Source: Clostridia bacterium (GTDB lineage Bacteria > Bacillota > Clostridia > Oscillospirales > CAG-272). Taken from it: DNA of 48,929 bases. The stretch spans positions 1-48,929 of the forward strand of contig JAGAKG010000065.1 of the NCBI GenBank assembly GCA_017625755.1. Direction: 5' to 3'. The first letter of the stretch is position 1. Every line of letters starts with the position of its first letter. Of the stretch, positions 7,605 to 18,421 are shown one piece after another. A program made the position numbers and the translations under genes. The notes beneath the pieces were generated by a model. The model was not told the DNA's origin. It saw only the letters and a list, made by a program, of their open reading frames with translations, and ran no database searches.

Positions 7605-9395
7605 TTATTTGACGGTTATTTTTCCGCTTACCGCCTCTATGTCTATCCTCGTGCTTCCGTCACCGAAAATATGCTTGTCGTTTTTCCTCTCGGTGGGATA
7701 TTCGATAACGACCTTGTCGGAAATCGCTTCCGAGGATAGTGTGAAGCCCGAAATATCGTCGGGGAGAATAAGCTCGATATTTCCGCTTACAGTCTCTACC
7801 GATATTTCCTCGGGAACACTCTGAAAAGTAGCTTTTACATTGCCCGATACCATAGAAATATCAAGCGAGCGGCAACCTCCCGAAAGCTCTATATCTCCGC
7901 TGACCGCTTCAGCATCTATCTCACCGAAGAAGCAGCTCTGTGCCGTAAGCCTTCCACTTACATTGGTCACATCTAAATCAATTCCCGAAAGCTCGTTCAG
8001 TACTATATCCGAGCTTATCGAATTTATCTCGAGTGCCTTGAGTATCTCGCTCTCGGGTATCTTTACCGTAAGCTCTTTGCTCTCCTGCTTTCCAAAGCGG
8101 AAAACGCCTCGCTTTTGCTCCTCCGAGAACTTGATTATCAGCCTTCCGCCATCTACTTTGCTATGTAGCGCGTTCTCGGGTGAGTCGTCATTGCGTCCGC
8201 TCTCGCACACATCAATATAATCCTCGCTCCAAAGCTCCACATTTACGCTTCCCGCCACCCAGTAAATATCTATCGCGCTTATGCCGTCTGCCGAAATCTG
8301 AGTGTTGCCGTAGTCGTAATCGGTATCGTCATCGTCGGCGAAAAACGAGCTGTCTGCCGAAAGACTCGAAACGAAGCTGAGAGGAAAATCCTCAATGCTT
8401 GCCGTTAGATTGAAGGCGGGAAGGAGTCCGAACAGAAGCGCCGAGCAGATACAGATTCCAACTATCGAGCCTGCTATCCTGCGTGAGCGTATGAGGTTGA
8501 AGATTCCCGAGATTATTCCGCTTATAAGTCCCGCTATCGGGAATATAAGCCAGGTCATCCACCAACGGTTCGTGGCGAAGCTTATCGCGAAGTAGAGAAT
8601 GAAAACGAGCGCCCAAAAGACCGCGTTTATGATTCTTTCTATGAGCTTGTAGGTCGAGTCGGAGCTGTTATTCTTATCTCCTATTTTGTCATTACTGCCG
8701 CTCTCGAATTGCGGTTCACATTCGACATTCGTCGGAAACAGCGACGATGTCAGAATCATCATTGCCGTTGCCACCGCTATTATCGCGAACATAAGAACGA
8801 TTGATACGGTGGAATCCCATATTATCACAGGGCAAACGCAGGTTATATAAAGCGCAACTCCCGCCGCGCGCATAATTCCCGCGCGGTGCTTGTTTTTCGC
8901 AAGGGTCTCGCGTTCGTTCTCTCTTATATCCGCGCTGACAAGAACGGGTTTTGCGTATGCGGTGTATATGAATATCGCGGTTGCCGCCGCCACAAGCACA
9001 AACATAAGTGCCGCGGATATGTTTGAGTTAAGTATCATCGCGGGTATAACACAGAGGATATAAAGCGCAACTGCTACCGCGTGAAGAATGGGGAAAAGCT
9101 TTTTCTTTTTTTGAATTTCCTCATCACCGTAAAGCGGAATCTTTTCCTTGACGCTCTCCGTCGCCTTTTCCTCGGCACTCTGCCCTTGACGGCTTTCCTC
9201 GAGCAGCTCGCTCAGGTCGCCTATACTTGCGATAGATTTGTTGTACGCCTCCTCCTCGCTCATACCCGACGCTAAAAAATCGTCGTATCTGTCGTATAGA
9301 TTTCCGAGAAGCTCCTCCCTCAGCTCGTTATTCTTTTCGTTGTTTGCCGCTCCCGCAAAGAGTAGCTCAACATATTGTCTCAGCTTTTCTTTCAT
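7605..9395 (-). CDS. Membrane protein: permease-prefix-like N-terminus plus DUF4097 beta repeats
   Basis: 596 residues. The first ~70 residues (LRQYVELLF, LREELLGNLYDRYDDFLASGMSEEEAYNKSIASIGD) resemble 'permease prefix domain 1', common downstream of PadR regulators. Two similar helix pairs follow (LHAVAVALYILCVIPAMIL and AAGVALYITCVCPVIIW, each with a VLMFxxxAxATAxxI partner), suggesting internal duplication. Then come three more hydrophobic segments (about residues 255-335). The C-terminal ~230 residues, predicted extracellular, are DUF4097-type short beta repeats (SGxIxV/L units such as VSGRLTAQ, VSGDIELSG, VSGNVKATF, VSGNIELIL and VSGKITV). The start overlaps the PadR gene by ATGA, so the two are co-translated. 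The likely role is envelope-stress or membrane homeostasis sensing, by analogy with other PadR-linked pairs; no enzyme motif is visible. Confidence 0.8.
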   Translation of the reverse strand: MKEKLRQYVELLFAGAANNEKNNELREELLGNLYDRYDDFLASGMSEEEAYNKSIASIGDLSELLEESRQGQSAEEKATESVKEKIPLYGDEEIQKKKKLFPILHAVAVALYILCVIPAMILNSNISAALMFVLVAAATAIFIYTAYAKPVLVSADIRENERETLAKNKHRAGIMRAAGVALYITCVCPVIIWDSTVSIVLMFAIIAVATAMMILTSSLFPTNVECEPQFESGSNDKIGDKNNSSDSTYKLIERIINAVFWALVFILYFAISFATNRWWMTWLIFPIAGLISGIISGIFNLIRSRRIAGSIVGICICSALLFGLLPAFNLTASIEDFPLSFVSSLSADSSFFADDDDTDYDYGNTQISADGISAIDIYWVAGSVNVELWSEDYIDVCESGRNDDSPENALHSKVDGGRLIIKFSEEQKRGVFRFGKQESKELTVKIPESEILKALEINSISSDIVLNELSGIDLDVTNVSGRLTAQSCFFGEIDAEAVSGDIELSGGCRSLDISMVSGNVKATFQSVPEEISVETVSGNIELILPDDISGFTLSSEAISDKVVIEYPTERKNDKHIFGDGSTRIDIEAVSGKITVK

Positions 9396-9742
9396 TTGTC
9401 GGATACCTCCCCAGGCTCTGCATAGATTAATTTATTTATGATTTGATTTGCTTGTTTCCATTCGTTCGTCATTTTTTTGTATATCTCTATTCCGTGTTGC
9501 GTAATAGAGTAGTATCTCCGTCTCGCGCCGCCGTCGCCGTCTCCCCAGTACGAGGATATGCAGCCCGCGCTCTCAAGCCGACGGAATGCGGTGTAGAGCG
9601 TGGCTTCCTTTAACTCGTATGTGTTTTCGGTAGCCTGCTTTATGGCGTTGTTTATCTTGTATCCGTAGCTGTCTCCGCCGATGAGGTGGGCGAGTATTAT
9701 CGCGTCTGTGTGTCCGCGAATCAGGTCTGCCGCTATTGACAT
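9392..9742 (-). CDS. PadR-family transcriptional regulator
   Basis: 116 residues. A PadR winged helix: DAIILAHLIGGDSYGYKINNAI, then the wing and recognition region LKEATLYTAFRRLESAGCISSYW and RRRYYSITQHG, then a C-terminal dimerisation helix. PadR proteins repress nearby membrane-protein genes and are often autoregulated, and this one is followed by its 4-nt-overlapping membrane-protein partner. AAAGGAG lies 6 nt before the ATG. Its promoter contains a palindrome in the -35/-10 spacer, which fits autorepression. Confidence 0.93.
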   Translation of the reverse strand: MSIAADLIRGHTDAIILAHLIGGDSYGYKINNAIKQATENTYELKEATLYTAFRRLESAGCISSYWGDGDGGARRRYYSITQHGIEIYKKMTNEWKQANQIINKLIYAEPGEVSDK

Positions 9743-9773
9743 ATTTTTCTCCTTTCCGATAAATTACACTTAT

Positions 9774-9802
9774 ATTATACAGCGAGGTACCTCACCTGTC
9801 AA
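9774..9802 (-). promoter_or_regulatory. Perfect-consensus promoter of the padR operon
   Basis: Minus strand: TTGACA (9797-9802), exactly 17 nt, TATAAT (9774-9779). It starts about 30 nt before the padR ATG. A promoter this strong generally needs a repressor. Confidence 0.92.
9784..9793. promoter_or_regulatory. Candidate PadR operator
   Basis: The perfect palindrome GAGGTACCTC occupies the spacer between the -35 and -10 boxes of the padR promoter. A second half-similar AAGGTACTTT sits at 9801-9810, overlapping the -35. Binding there would block RNA polymerase. The sequence is seen directly; the assignment to PadR is inferred from autoregulation in the family. Confidence 0.6.
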
Positions 9803-9884
9803 GGTACTTTATGAAATTTTTGAAAAATATAGCCTATACATAAGCTCGGAAGTGAAAACATATAATGTTTTGAGGTGATGAAAA

Positions 9885-11048
9885 ATGAAATTCAAAAAAA
9901 TAACGGCAATAATTCTGAGCTTGTGTATTGCCATAGGAGCTTCTATCGTTACTGCTTTTGCAGAGCCCGATACATCGGGGAATACCGACAAATTTGGGCT
10001 TGATTGCCGCTCGGCGATACTTATGGAGGCGGGAACGGGCAAGGTGCTTTACGAGATGAATGCCGACGAGTCTCTGCCGCCCGCGTCTGTGACAAAGGTA
10101 ATGACTTTGCTGCTCGTGATGGAAGCGATAGAGGGCGGAAAAATATCGCTTTCCGACACCGTCACGGCAAGCGCTCACGCCTGCTCTATGGGAGGCTCTC
10201 AGATATATCTGAATGAGGGCGAGCAGATGAGCGTTGAGGACCTTATCAAGAGTGTGGTCATAGCCTCGGCAAACGACGCGGCGCTCGCGCTTGCCGAATA
10301 TGTGGCGGGAACCGAGGAGGCGTTCGTCGAGCAGATGAACAAAAGGGCAGAGGCGCTCGGACTCACGGGAACGCACTTCGAGAACACCAACGGTCTTGAC
10401 GATACCGTGCAGAACCATGTCTCGACCGCGCGGGATATCGCCGTGATGTCGCGTGAGCTGATAAAGCACGAAAAGATTACAGAATATAGCTCGATATGGA
10501 TGGACACTATCCGCGACGGAGCTTTCGGGCTTACGAATACAAACCGACTTGTGAGATTTTACAAGGGCGCGACGGGACTCAAAACAGGCTCTACGGCAAA
10601 GGCGAAATTCTGCATTACGGCAACCGCCGAGAGAGAGGGAATGTCGCTTATCTGCGTGATTATGGCGGCGCCTACGAGAGATATCAGAAACGCCGCGGCA
10701 ACATCTCTGCTTGATTGGGGATTTGCGAATTACGCCGTGTACCGCAACGAGGGAATGTCGCTTGAACCATTGCGTGTGCTAGGCGGAGTGAAGAATTCGT
10801 GTGAGGTCGCGTACCCCGAATTTTCCTGCGTGGTAAATAAAGCCGATATTCCAAACATCTCCTTCAGCATAGAGCTTGAAGAAAAAATCGCCGCGCCCGT
10901 GAAGCAGGGAGAGTCGGTCGGAAGGGTTACATATAAGCTCGGAGATAGCGAGCTTGGCACAACCGATATCACGGCGCAGGAGGAGATAGAGAAGATAGGC
11001 TTTGGCGGACTTCTTTTCAGAATGCTCTCTAAAATGTGCATTTGCTGA
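9885..11048 (+). CDS. D-alanyl-D-alanine carboxypeptidase (peptidase S11, DacF/PBP5-like)
   Basis: 387 residues. It trims the terminal D-Ala of peptidoglycan pentapeptides outside the membrane. A Sec signal peptide (MKFKK, hydrophobic core, cleavage after AFA near residue 26) precedes the serine-peptidase core, with SVTK (Ser68/Lys71), SAN (128-130) and KTG (233-235). A PBP5-type C-terminal beta domain and an amphipathic tail ending GLLFRMLSKMCIC could anchor it to the membrane face. GAGGTG lies 7 nt before the start. It is monocistronic; a lone TATAAT at 9861-9866 may be its -10. It may act in vegetative wall maturation or in sporulation (DacF type). Confidence 0.93.
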   Translation: MKFKKITAIILSLCIAIGASIVTAFAEPDTSGNTDKFGLDCRSAILMEAGTGKVLYEMNADESLPPASVTKVMTLLLVMEAIEGGKISLSDTVTASAHACSMGGSQIYLNEGEQMSVEDLIKSVVIASANDAALALAEYVAGTEEAFVEQMNKRAEALGLTGTHFENTNGLDDTVQNHVSTARDIAVMSRELIKHEKITEYSSIWMDTIRDGAFGLTNTNRLVRFYKGATGLKTGSTAKAKFCITATAEREGMSLICVIMAAPTRDIRNAAATSLLDWGFANYAVYRNEGMSLEPLRVLGGVKNSCEVAYPEFSCVVNKADIPNISFSIELEEKIAAPVKQGESVGRVTYKLGDSELGTTDITAQEEIEKIGFGGLLFRMLSKMCIC

Positions 11049-11097
11049 TAAAGTGACAAAGTAAGACAAAAAATTAACATAAAATATAAAATAATAC

Positions 11098-11126
11098 TTG
11101 TAATTCTTGGGGATATATAGTATAAT
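11098..11126 (+). promoter_or_regulatory. Sigma-A promoter of pgi
   Basis: TTGTAA (11098-11103), 17-nt spacer, TATAAT (11121-11126), 39 nt before the pgi start. Confidence 0.75.
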
Positions 11127-11165
11127 ATAATTCTAATTCTATTTTCTATATTGAGGTGGTAAAAA

Positions 11166-12506
11166 ATGGCATTGACATTGAATGACAAGTATATTAAGGA
11201 CTTTGTCAAGGAAGAAGAATTCAACGCTATCCAGAGCGAGATATCCGCGGCGCACAAGATGTTGCTTGACGGAAGCGGAGAGGGAAGTGATTTTCTCGGT
11301 TGGATAGACCTTCCCAGAAATTACGACAAAGAGGAGTTCGCGAGAATAAAGGTCGCGGCAGAAAAAATAAAGAAGAACTGCGATGTTTTCATAGTTATCG
11401 GAATAGGCGGCTCTTATCTCGGAGCGCGCGCGGTTATCGAGTTCTTGAAGTCTCCTATGTATAACAACATAAAGAAGGACACTCCCGATATCTATTTCTC
11501 GGGCTGTAACATAAGCGCGGGCGCGCTGAGCGAGCTTCTCGAAATATGCGAGGGCAAGGATGTCTGCATAAATGTTATCTCCAAGTCGGGAACTACCACA
11601 GAGCCCGCTGTTGCGTTCAGAGTTTTCAGAGCTATGCTTGAGAAGAAGTACGGTGTTGAGGGCGCAAGAGAGAGAATTTTCGTAACCACCGATAAGGCGA
11701 GAGGAACGCTCAAGCAGTTCTCCGACGAGGCTGGATACGAAACCTTCGTCGTGCCTGACGATGTTGGCGGACGCTTCTCGGTTCTCACCGCGGTAGGACT
11801 TCTTCCGATAGCGGTTGCGGGAATTGATATAGACGGACTTATGAAGGGCGCGGCAGACGCGGCTCAGGCTTATAAGGCTACCGATAAGATAGACGAGAGC
11901 GACTGTATGAAGTATGTTGCGTACAGAAATCTTATGTACCGCGGCGGCAAGAGCTGTGAGATACTCGTAAACTACGAGCCCTATGCGGCTATGCTTAACG
12001 AGTGGTGGAAGCAGCTTTACGGCGAGAGCGAGGGCAAGGACGGAAAGGGAATATTCCCCGCGTCGGTCATCTTCTCCACAGACCTTCACTCGCTCGGTCA
12101 GTTTATTCAGGACGGCACGAGAAATCTCTTTGAGACGGTAGTGTCTGTCAAGGCGTGCGATAAGAGCTTCCCCATACCCTTTGACGAGGCTAATGTTGAC
12201 GGTCTCAACTTCCTCGCGGGTGTTGAGCTTGACGAGGTCAATAAGACCGCTATGAGAGGAACTATTCTTGCTCATATTGACGGCGGAACGCCCAATATGC
12301 TTATCGAGATAGACGACAGAAGCGCGTATTCCGTTGGATACCTGCTTTACTTCTTCGAGTTTGCCTGCGGCGTATCGGGATATGTTCTGGGTGTAAATCC
12401 CTTCAATCAGCCCGGTGTTGAGGCATACAAGAAGAATATGTTCGCGCTTCTCGGAAAGCCCGGATACGAGGCTCAGAGAGCAGAGCTTGAGGAAAGATTG
12501 AAATAA
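11166..12506 (+). CDS. pgi: Glucose-6-phosphate isomerase
   Basis: 446 residues, the short Firmicutes form. It interconverts glucose-6-phosphate and fructose-6-phosphate. Diagnostic blocks are [32 protein letters not shown] (phosphate-binding SxSGTT), [14 protein letters not shown], the catalytic region [16 protein letters not shown] and the C-terminal [19 protein letters not shown] lies 6 nt before the ATG. It is monocistronic under its own promoter. Confidence 0.97.
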   Translation: MALTLNDKYIKDFVKEEEFNAIQSEISAAHKMLLDGSGEGSDFLGWIDLPRNYDKEEFARIKVAAEKIKKNCDVFIVIGIGGSYLGARAVIEFLKSPMYNNIKKDTPDIYFSGCNISAGALSELLEICEGKDVCINVISKSGTTTEPAVAFRVFRAMLEKKYGVEGARERIFVTTDKARGTLKQFSDEAGYETFVVPDDVGGRFSVLTAVGLLPIAVAGIDIDGLMKGAADAAQAYKATDKIDESDCMKYVAYRNLMYRGGKSCEILVNYEPYAAMLNEWWKQLYGESEGKDGKGIFPASVIFSTDLHSLGQFIQDGTRNLFETVVSVKACDKSFPIPFDEANVDGLNFLAGVELDEVNKTAMRGTILAHIDGGTPNMLIEIDDRSAYSVGYLLYFFEFACGVSGYVLGVNPFNQPGVEAYKKNMFALLGKPGYEAQRAELEERLK

Positions 12507-12540
12507 TTTTTAAATAATTTAAAAAATCTCAAATTTACTC

Positions 12541-12569
12541 TTGAAATATTTATCTGTATGCTGTATAAT
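12541..12569 (+). promoter_or_regulatory. Sigma-A promoter of the small P-loop gene
   Basis: TTGAAA (12541-12546), 17-nt spacer, TATAAT (12564-12569). Confidence 0.82.
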
Positions 12570-12615
12570 ATAAGTGGACATATTAAAATGTTCAATAATA
12601 TACTGGAGGTCCGGA

Positions 12616-13023
12616 ATGTTAAAGTTAATTGTCGGAGTAAAAGGAACAGGTAAAACTAAGTCACTTATCAGTCTTGTAAACGAGGCTGTTGAAAAATCTC
12701 ACGGAGATGTTGTCTGCATAGAAAAGGGAGTTAAGCTGCGTTTTGATATCAAGTATCGCGCAAGACTTATAGATGTAAACGAATATTTTGTTGATGACGC
12801 TCAGTCGCTTTACGGATTCGTTGCGGGAATTCTCGCAAGCAATCACGATGTTACAGATCTGTTTATAGATTCTTCCTTGAAGATATGCAATAACGATTAC
12901 GCCGCATTCGATAAGTTTGTGGAGGAGATAGCAACAATTTCCGAGAAGATAGGTATAAATGTAGTTATGACTGCGTCTATGCCCACAGAGGATACATCTG
13001 ATATCGTTAAGAAATATCTTTGA
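12616..13023 (+). CDS. Small P-loop NTPase of unknown function
   Basis: 135 residues. It starts with a beta strand and Walker A loop (LKLIVGVKGTGKTKSL) and has a plausible Walker B strand VTDLFIDSSLK, but no further helicase, kinase or AAA motifs. The size is too small for a PilT or UvrD protein; the best description is a minimal nucleotide-binding fold. ATG 12616 follows GGAGGT by 7 nt. Upstream in-frame codons to 12574 fall across the promoter and are not coding. It has its own promoter and terminator, so it is not in an operon with topB despite being adjacent. I do not recognise a specific family. Confidence 0.7.
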   Translation: MLKLIVGVKGTGKTKSLISLVNEAVEKSHGDVVCIEKGVKLRFDIKYRARLIDVNEYFVDDAQSLYGFVAGILASNHDVTDLFIDSSLKICNNDYAAFDKFVEEIATISEKIGINVVMTASMPTEDTSDIVKKYL

Positions 13024-13038
13024 GTAAATTAAAGCTCA

Positions 13039-13078
13039 AACGGGCAGTTTCACACGGTTGAAGCTGCCCGTTGTTTTA
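13039..13078 (+). terminator. Rho-independent terminator after the P-loop gene
   Basis: A 13-bp stem with one G-U pair (13039-13051 with 13060-13072), 8-nt loop, then GTTTTAATTTT. Confidence 0.85.
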
Positions 13079-13106
13079 ATTTTGAATTTTTGAAGGGAGG
13101 GAGAGT

Positions 13107-15215
13107 ATGGTACTTATCATCGCCGAGAAGCCGAGTCTTGGCAGAAATATCGCGGCGGGCATAGGAAATATGGCTCGTAGAGACGGATATCTTGAGGGCT
13201 GCGGATATATTATATCCTGGGCGTTCGGACATCTGTTTTCACTTGCCGATATAGAGGCGTACAGTCCGACTGTCGCAGAGAATTCCAGATGGACTATGGA
13301 TAATCTTCCTTGCTTTCCCGAGAAATTCAAGTTTGAGCTGAGAAAGGATAGCTCCAAGAAGACTGTCGATAGCGGGGTTGAGAAGCAATTCCGCATACTT
13401 GAGGCGCTCTGTAACCGCGAGGATGTTGATACGATAGTCAACGCGGGAGACGCAGACCGAGAGGGAGAGATAATCGTCAGACTTTGCATCGCAAACGCAC
13501 TTCATTCTCCGAAGCCTGTGAAAAGACTCTGGCTTCCCGACCAGACCCCGCAGACGGTTGCGGCGGCGCTTCTCGATATGAAGGACGACGCCGAGTATGA
13601 TAACCTTGCTAACGAGGGCTTTGCGAGAACATATATCGACTGGCTGTACGGAGTAAATCTTACGAGATACGCCACGCTCAGAACTGGAGCGCTGCTCAGA
13701 GTGGGCAGAGTTATCGTGCCTATCGTCAAGGCGATATACGACAGAGATATGGCGATAAAGAATTTCGTTCCCGAGAAATACTATTCAATAAGCAGCGCGG
13801 AGGAGACGAACGGCTGCAAGGTCGAGCTTAATTCCAAGCTTAGGTTTGCGGCAAACGAGTACGCAAAGGCGCAGGAGGCGTGCGCAAGATATAACGCGAG
13901 CGAGGCGTATGTAAGTGATGTAAAGAGCAAAAAGGATACCATCTCCCCGGGCAAGCTATATTCGCTCTCGAAGTTGCAGAATGTACTCGGTAAGAAATAT
14001 AAAATGTCTATGGCGGAGAGTCTTGAGATAATCCAGAAGCTTTACGAGGAGGGATATCTCACCTATCCCCGAACCAATTCGGAGTATCTTGCCACCGCCG
14101 AAAAGGACAAGATAAAGAAGATAATCGGAATATGCGCGGGACTTGGATATCCCGTGGTGTTCAAGGATAAAAAAACTATATTTGACGACTCAAAGATAGA
14201 GTCGCACTCGGCTATTACGCCGACCTATAAGATACCCGATAAAAATAGGCTCACCGAGAAGCAGATGCAGGTCTATTCCACGGTAATACGCCGTTTTGTT
14301 GCGGTATTCTGCTCGGAGGATTGCGTGGCAAGACGCGTCGAGATGACGGTAAAGGTAGGCGAGCTTGAGGACTTTACCCTCAAGGGACTCACAATTCTTG
14401 AGAAGGGCTGGACGAAGTTTGACGACAGTACGCAAAAGGATAAGGTACTGCCCCCGCTCTCAAAGGGAGATAAGGTCAATATCGCATTCGCCCCCGCCGA
14501 AAAGGAGACCTCGCCGCCAAAGCATTATACCATTGAGACGCTCAACAATTATCTGAAAAATCCCTTCAGGGACGAGAAAGCGGCAATCGACGACAGCGTG
14601 GGAGCCGACGACGCGGCGGAATACAAGGCTATGTTCGAGGGTGTCGAGCTTGGAACCGAGGCAACGCGAACGGGAATTATCGACAACGCGAGAAAGAGCG
14701 AATATATAAATCTTAAAAAAGATGTATATACTATTCTTCCCGCAGGAATATTCCTAATAGAATCGCTCGGAAGAATGAATATAGTTATGGACAAATTCAA
14801 GACGAGCGATATGGGCAGGGCGCTAAAGCGAGTGTTCAGGGGAGAGGCTGAGGTGTCTGACGCAGTCGACCTCGCCAAGGCGGAGATAGCCAGATGCTTT
14901 GAGCGGCGCGAGATGCCGCCCGAGGAGGATACAGATACGGGATTTTTCGGCGATATAGTCGGAAAATGTCCTCTATGCGGTGCCGATGTTACAAGAGGAA
15001 AATACGGATATGGATGTTCGGCGTACAAGTCTGGGTGCAGGTTCCTGATATGGGCGTATATCTGCGGACGAGCCGTTTCGGTATCTAATGTAAAGCTCTT
15101 GCTCACGACGGGTGAGACCGTTAAGATAAAGGGATTTATCTCCAAAAAAGGAACACAGTTTGACGCGGTACTGCGTCTTGTTGACGGAAAATGTCAGTTT
15201 GATTTTCAAAATTAA
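13107..15215 (+). CDS. topB: DNA topoisomerase III (type IA)
   Basis: 702 residues. It relaxes or decatenates DNA via a 5'-phosphotyrosine intermediate. The TOPRIM domain (residues 1-150) has VLIIAEKPSLGRNIA and NAGDADREGEI. The active-site block GYLTYPRTNSEYL places the nucleophile at Tyr320. The C-terminal region holds a single four-Cys zinc ribbon (CPLCGADVTRGKYGYGC, then GCRFLIW). The length and the single ribbon fit TopB rather than the longer TopA with several zinc fingers. GGGAGGG lies 6 nt before the ATG. Confidence 0.94.
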   Translation: MVLIIAEKPSLGRNIAAGIGNMARRDGYLEGCGYIISWAFGHLFSLADIEAYSPTVAENSRWTMDNLPCFPEKFKFELRKDSSKKTVDSGVEKQFRILEALCNREDVDTIVNAGDADREGEIIVRLCIANALHSPKPVKRLWLPDQTPQTVAAALLDMKDDAEYDNLANEGFARTYIDWLYGVNLTRYATLRTGALLRVGRVIVPIVKAIYDRDMAIKNFVPEKYYSISSAEETNGCKVELNSKLRFAANEYAKAQEACARYNASEAYVSDVKSKKDTISPGKLYSLSKLQNVLGKKYKMSMAESLEIIQKLYEEGYLTYPRTNSEYLATAEKDKIKKIIGICAGLGYPVVFKDKKTIFDDSKIESHSAITPTYKIPDKNRLTEKQMQVYSTVIRRFVAVFCSEDCVARRVEMTVKVGELEDFTLKGLTILEKGWTKFDDSTQKDKVLPPLSKGDKVNIAFAPAEKETSPPKHYTIETLNNYLKNPFRDEKAAIDDSVGADDAAEYKAMFEGVELGTEATRTGIIDNARKSEYINLKKDVYTILPAGIFLIESLGRMNIVMDKFKTSDMGRALKRVFRGEAEVSDAVDLAKAEIARCFERREMPPEEDTDTGFFGDIVGKCPLCGADVTRGKYGYGCSAYKSGCRFLIWAYICGRAVSVSNVKLLLTTGETVKIKGFISKKGTQFDAVLRLVDGKCQFDFQN

Positions 15216-15247
15216 TCAAGCCGCGCTTGCGGCGGAACGGAGAAAAA

Positions 15248-16921
15248 ATGAAAATTTTCAAAAACAGAGAACCTATGAAAACCTCGACGAAATGTATATG
15301 GGCAACTATCGTCACGCTCCTGGTGGCGGCGGTGGGCTTTTATTTCACCTTGCCCGCGATTAACCCCTATTCGGAAACGACATGGAGTATGCTGTTTGTG
15401 CTCATAATTGTATGGGGTGTGGTTTATATCTTTTTGTCGGTAACTAGCGGTGTAGCCGCAAGACAGAAGGGACTGAAGGGATATCTTGGACTTTCGGGAG
15501 TGAAGTGGATAGGATTAGTGGCGGCGATACCGATTGCCGTGCTTTTGGTCGGCTCGCTCATTTCCTCGACATTCTTTAACGCCGAGGCGTATTCAAATAT
15601 AATTGAGGTTCCCGAGGCGGTCTTTGAGGAGGATATGCCCGAGACCGATACAGTCACGAACATCGCGCTTATGGATAGCGAATCGGCAACCATAATCGGA
15701 AACAGAACGCTTGGCGCGCTCTCGGATGTCGTGTCGCAGTTTGAGGCGGGGTATAGCTATTCGCAGATAAATTACGGCGGAGCTCCCGCTAAGGTCACAA
15801 ACCTCGAATATGTCGACTTTTTCAAGTGGCTGAATAACAGAGAAACGGGAATACCAGGATATATTAAGGTGGACCCCGTCAATTCCGATGCCGAATATGT
15901 CAAATTCGAGAAGCCTATGAAATATGTTCAGAGCGCTTATTTCGGCGAAAATTTGCAGAGAAAGCTGAGATTTTCCTATCCCACAAAGATATTTGACGAG
16001 ATAACCTTTGAGATAGACGAGCAGGGAAATCCCTACTATATAGTCTCTTGTCTCTCGCCGAAAATAGGACTTTTCGGAGCTATGGATGTCAACGAGGTCA
16101 TTATATTCAACCCCGTTGACGGTACGGGAGAGCTTTACGCTATTGACGAAACGCCATCGTGGGTCGATAATGTCTTTACGGGTGCGCTTGCGTCGCAGAA
16201 ATACGACTGGTACGGAATGCTCGGCAACGGATTCTGGAACAGCGTCATAGGAAATAAAGACTGTAAGGTCACAACAGACGATTTCGGATATATCGTGCTT
16301 GGCGACGATGTCTGGTACTTTACGGGCGTTACCTCGGTAAGCTCGGACGAGAGTAATATCGGATTTATCATAAGCAACGCGAGAACGGGCGAATATAAGT
16401 TCTATCCCGTCATAGGAGCCGAGGAATATTCGGCTATGCAGGCGGCGCAGGGCGAGGTTCAGGAAAAGGGATATGTCGCGTCCTTCCCGTCGCTTATCAA
16501 TGTTTCGGGCGAGGCTACCTATATTATGGTGCTGAAGGACAGTGGGGGAATAGTCAAGCTTTGCGCCCTCGTAAATGTTGAGAATTACAGTATAGTGGCA
16601 ACGGGTTCAAACCAGACCGAGGCGAAGGAGGCGTATGTCAAGCTTCTGCTTGAGAACGGTATCATCACCGAGGAGGAGACGCCCGAGCCCGAGAAGCCCG
16701 AAACAAAGAGCGCGGATATCAAGGTCACCGACATAAAGACTATGGTCGTTGACGGAAGCTCGGTTCTGTATATCACCGACGAGAGCGGAATACTTTACAA
16801 GCAGAGCATATCGGCTGACGAAAGCGTTATACTCATAGGTGTCGGCGACAGCATTACCGTTGAATATACCGATACCGATATTGAAAAGATAAAGCAAATG
16901 GTATCGTGGAAAAACAAATAA
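15248..16921 (+). CDS. Unrecognised membrane protein with large extracytoplasmic domain
   Basis: 557 residues. Three N-terminal hydrophobic segments (IWATIVTLLVAAVGFYF, MLFVLIIVWGVVYIFLSV and WIGLVAAIPIAVLLVGSLI) are followed by about 440 mostly beta-rich residues with repeated YxxV/I patterns. An acidic-Pro linker (EEETPEPEKPETKSAD) then leads to a small C-terminal beta domain. No enzyme motif is apparent. ATG 15248 is chosen because CGGAG lies 8 nt upstream. It is 32 nt downstream of topB with no terminator between, so it is probably co-transcribed. I cannot name the family. Confidence 0.7.
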   Translation: MKIFKNREPMKTSTKCIWATIVTLLVAAVGFYFTLPAINPYSETTWSMLFVLIIVWGVVYIFLSVTSGVAARQKGLKGYLGLSGVKWIGLVAAIPIAVLLVGSLISSTFFNAEAYSNIIEVPEAVFEEDMPETDTVTNIALMDSESATIIGNRTLGALSDVVSQFEAGYSYSQINYGGAPAKVTNLEYVDFFKWLNNRETGIPGYIKVDPVNSDAEYVKFEKPMKYVQSAYFGENLQRKLRFSYPTKIFDEITFEIDEQGNPYYIVSCLSPKIGLFGAMDVNEVIIFNPVDGTGELYAIDETPSWVDNVFTGALASQKYDWYGMLGNGFWNSVIGNKDCKVTTDDFGYIVLGDDVWYFTGVTSVSSDESNIGFIISNARTGEYKFYPVIGAEEYSAMQAAQGEVQEKGYVASFPSLINVSGEATYIMVLKDSGGIVKLCALVNVENYSIVATGSNQTEAKEAYVKLLLENGIITEEETPEPEKPETKSADIKVTDIKTMVVDGSSVLYITDESGILYKQSISADESVILIGVGDSITVEYTDTDIEKIKQMVSWKNK

Positions 16922-16930
16922 ATAAAGTAA

Positions 16931-16965
16931 AGCGTGGCATTGAGATATCTCAATGCCACGCTATT

Positions 16966-16966
<1 letters not shown>
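16931..16966. terminator. Bidirectional terminator between convergent genes
   Basis: 16931-16962 is a perfect 32-bp palindrome (16-bp arms) flanked by T-rich sequence on both strands. It separates the membrane-protein gene from enolase. Confidence 0.9.
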
Positions 16967-18345
<1,379 letters not shown>

Positions 18346-18421
18346 TCACTTTTTTGGGAATTCGCGCATAGTATGTTATTACGCAGTTGGGTTGCGAAAT
18401 ATACTTTGAGGTGAGCGGAAT

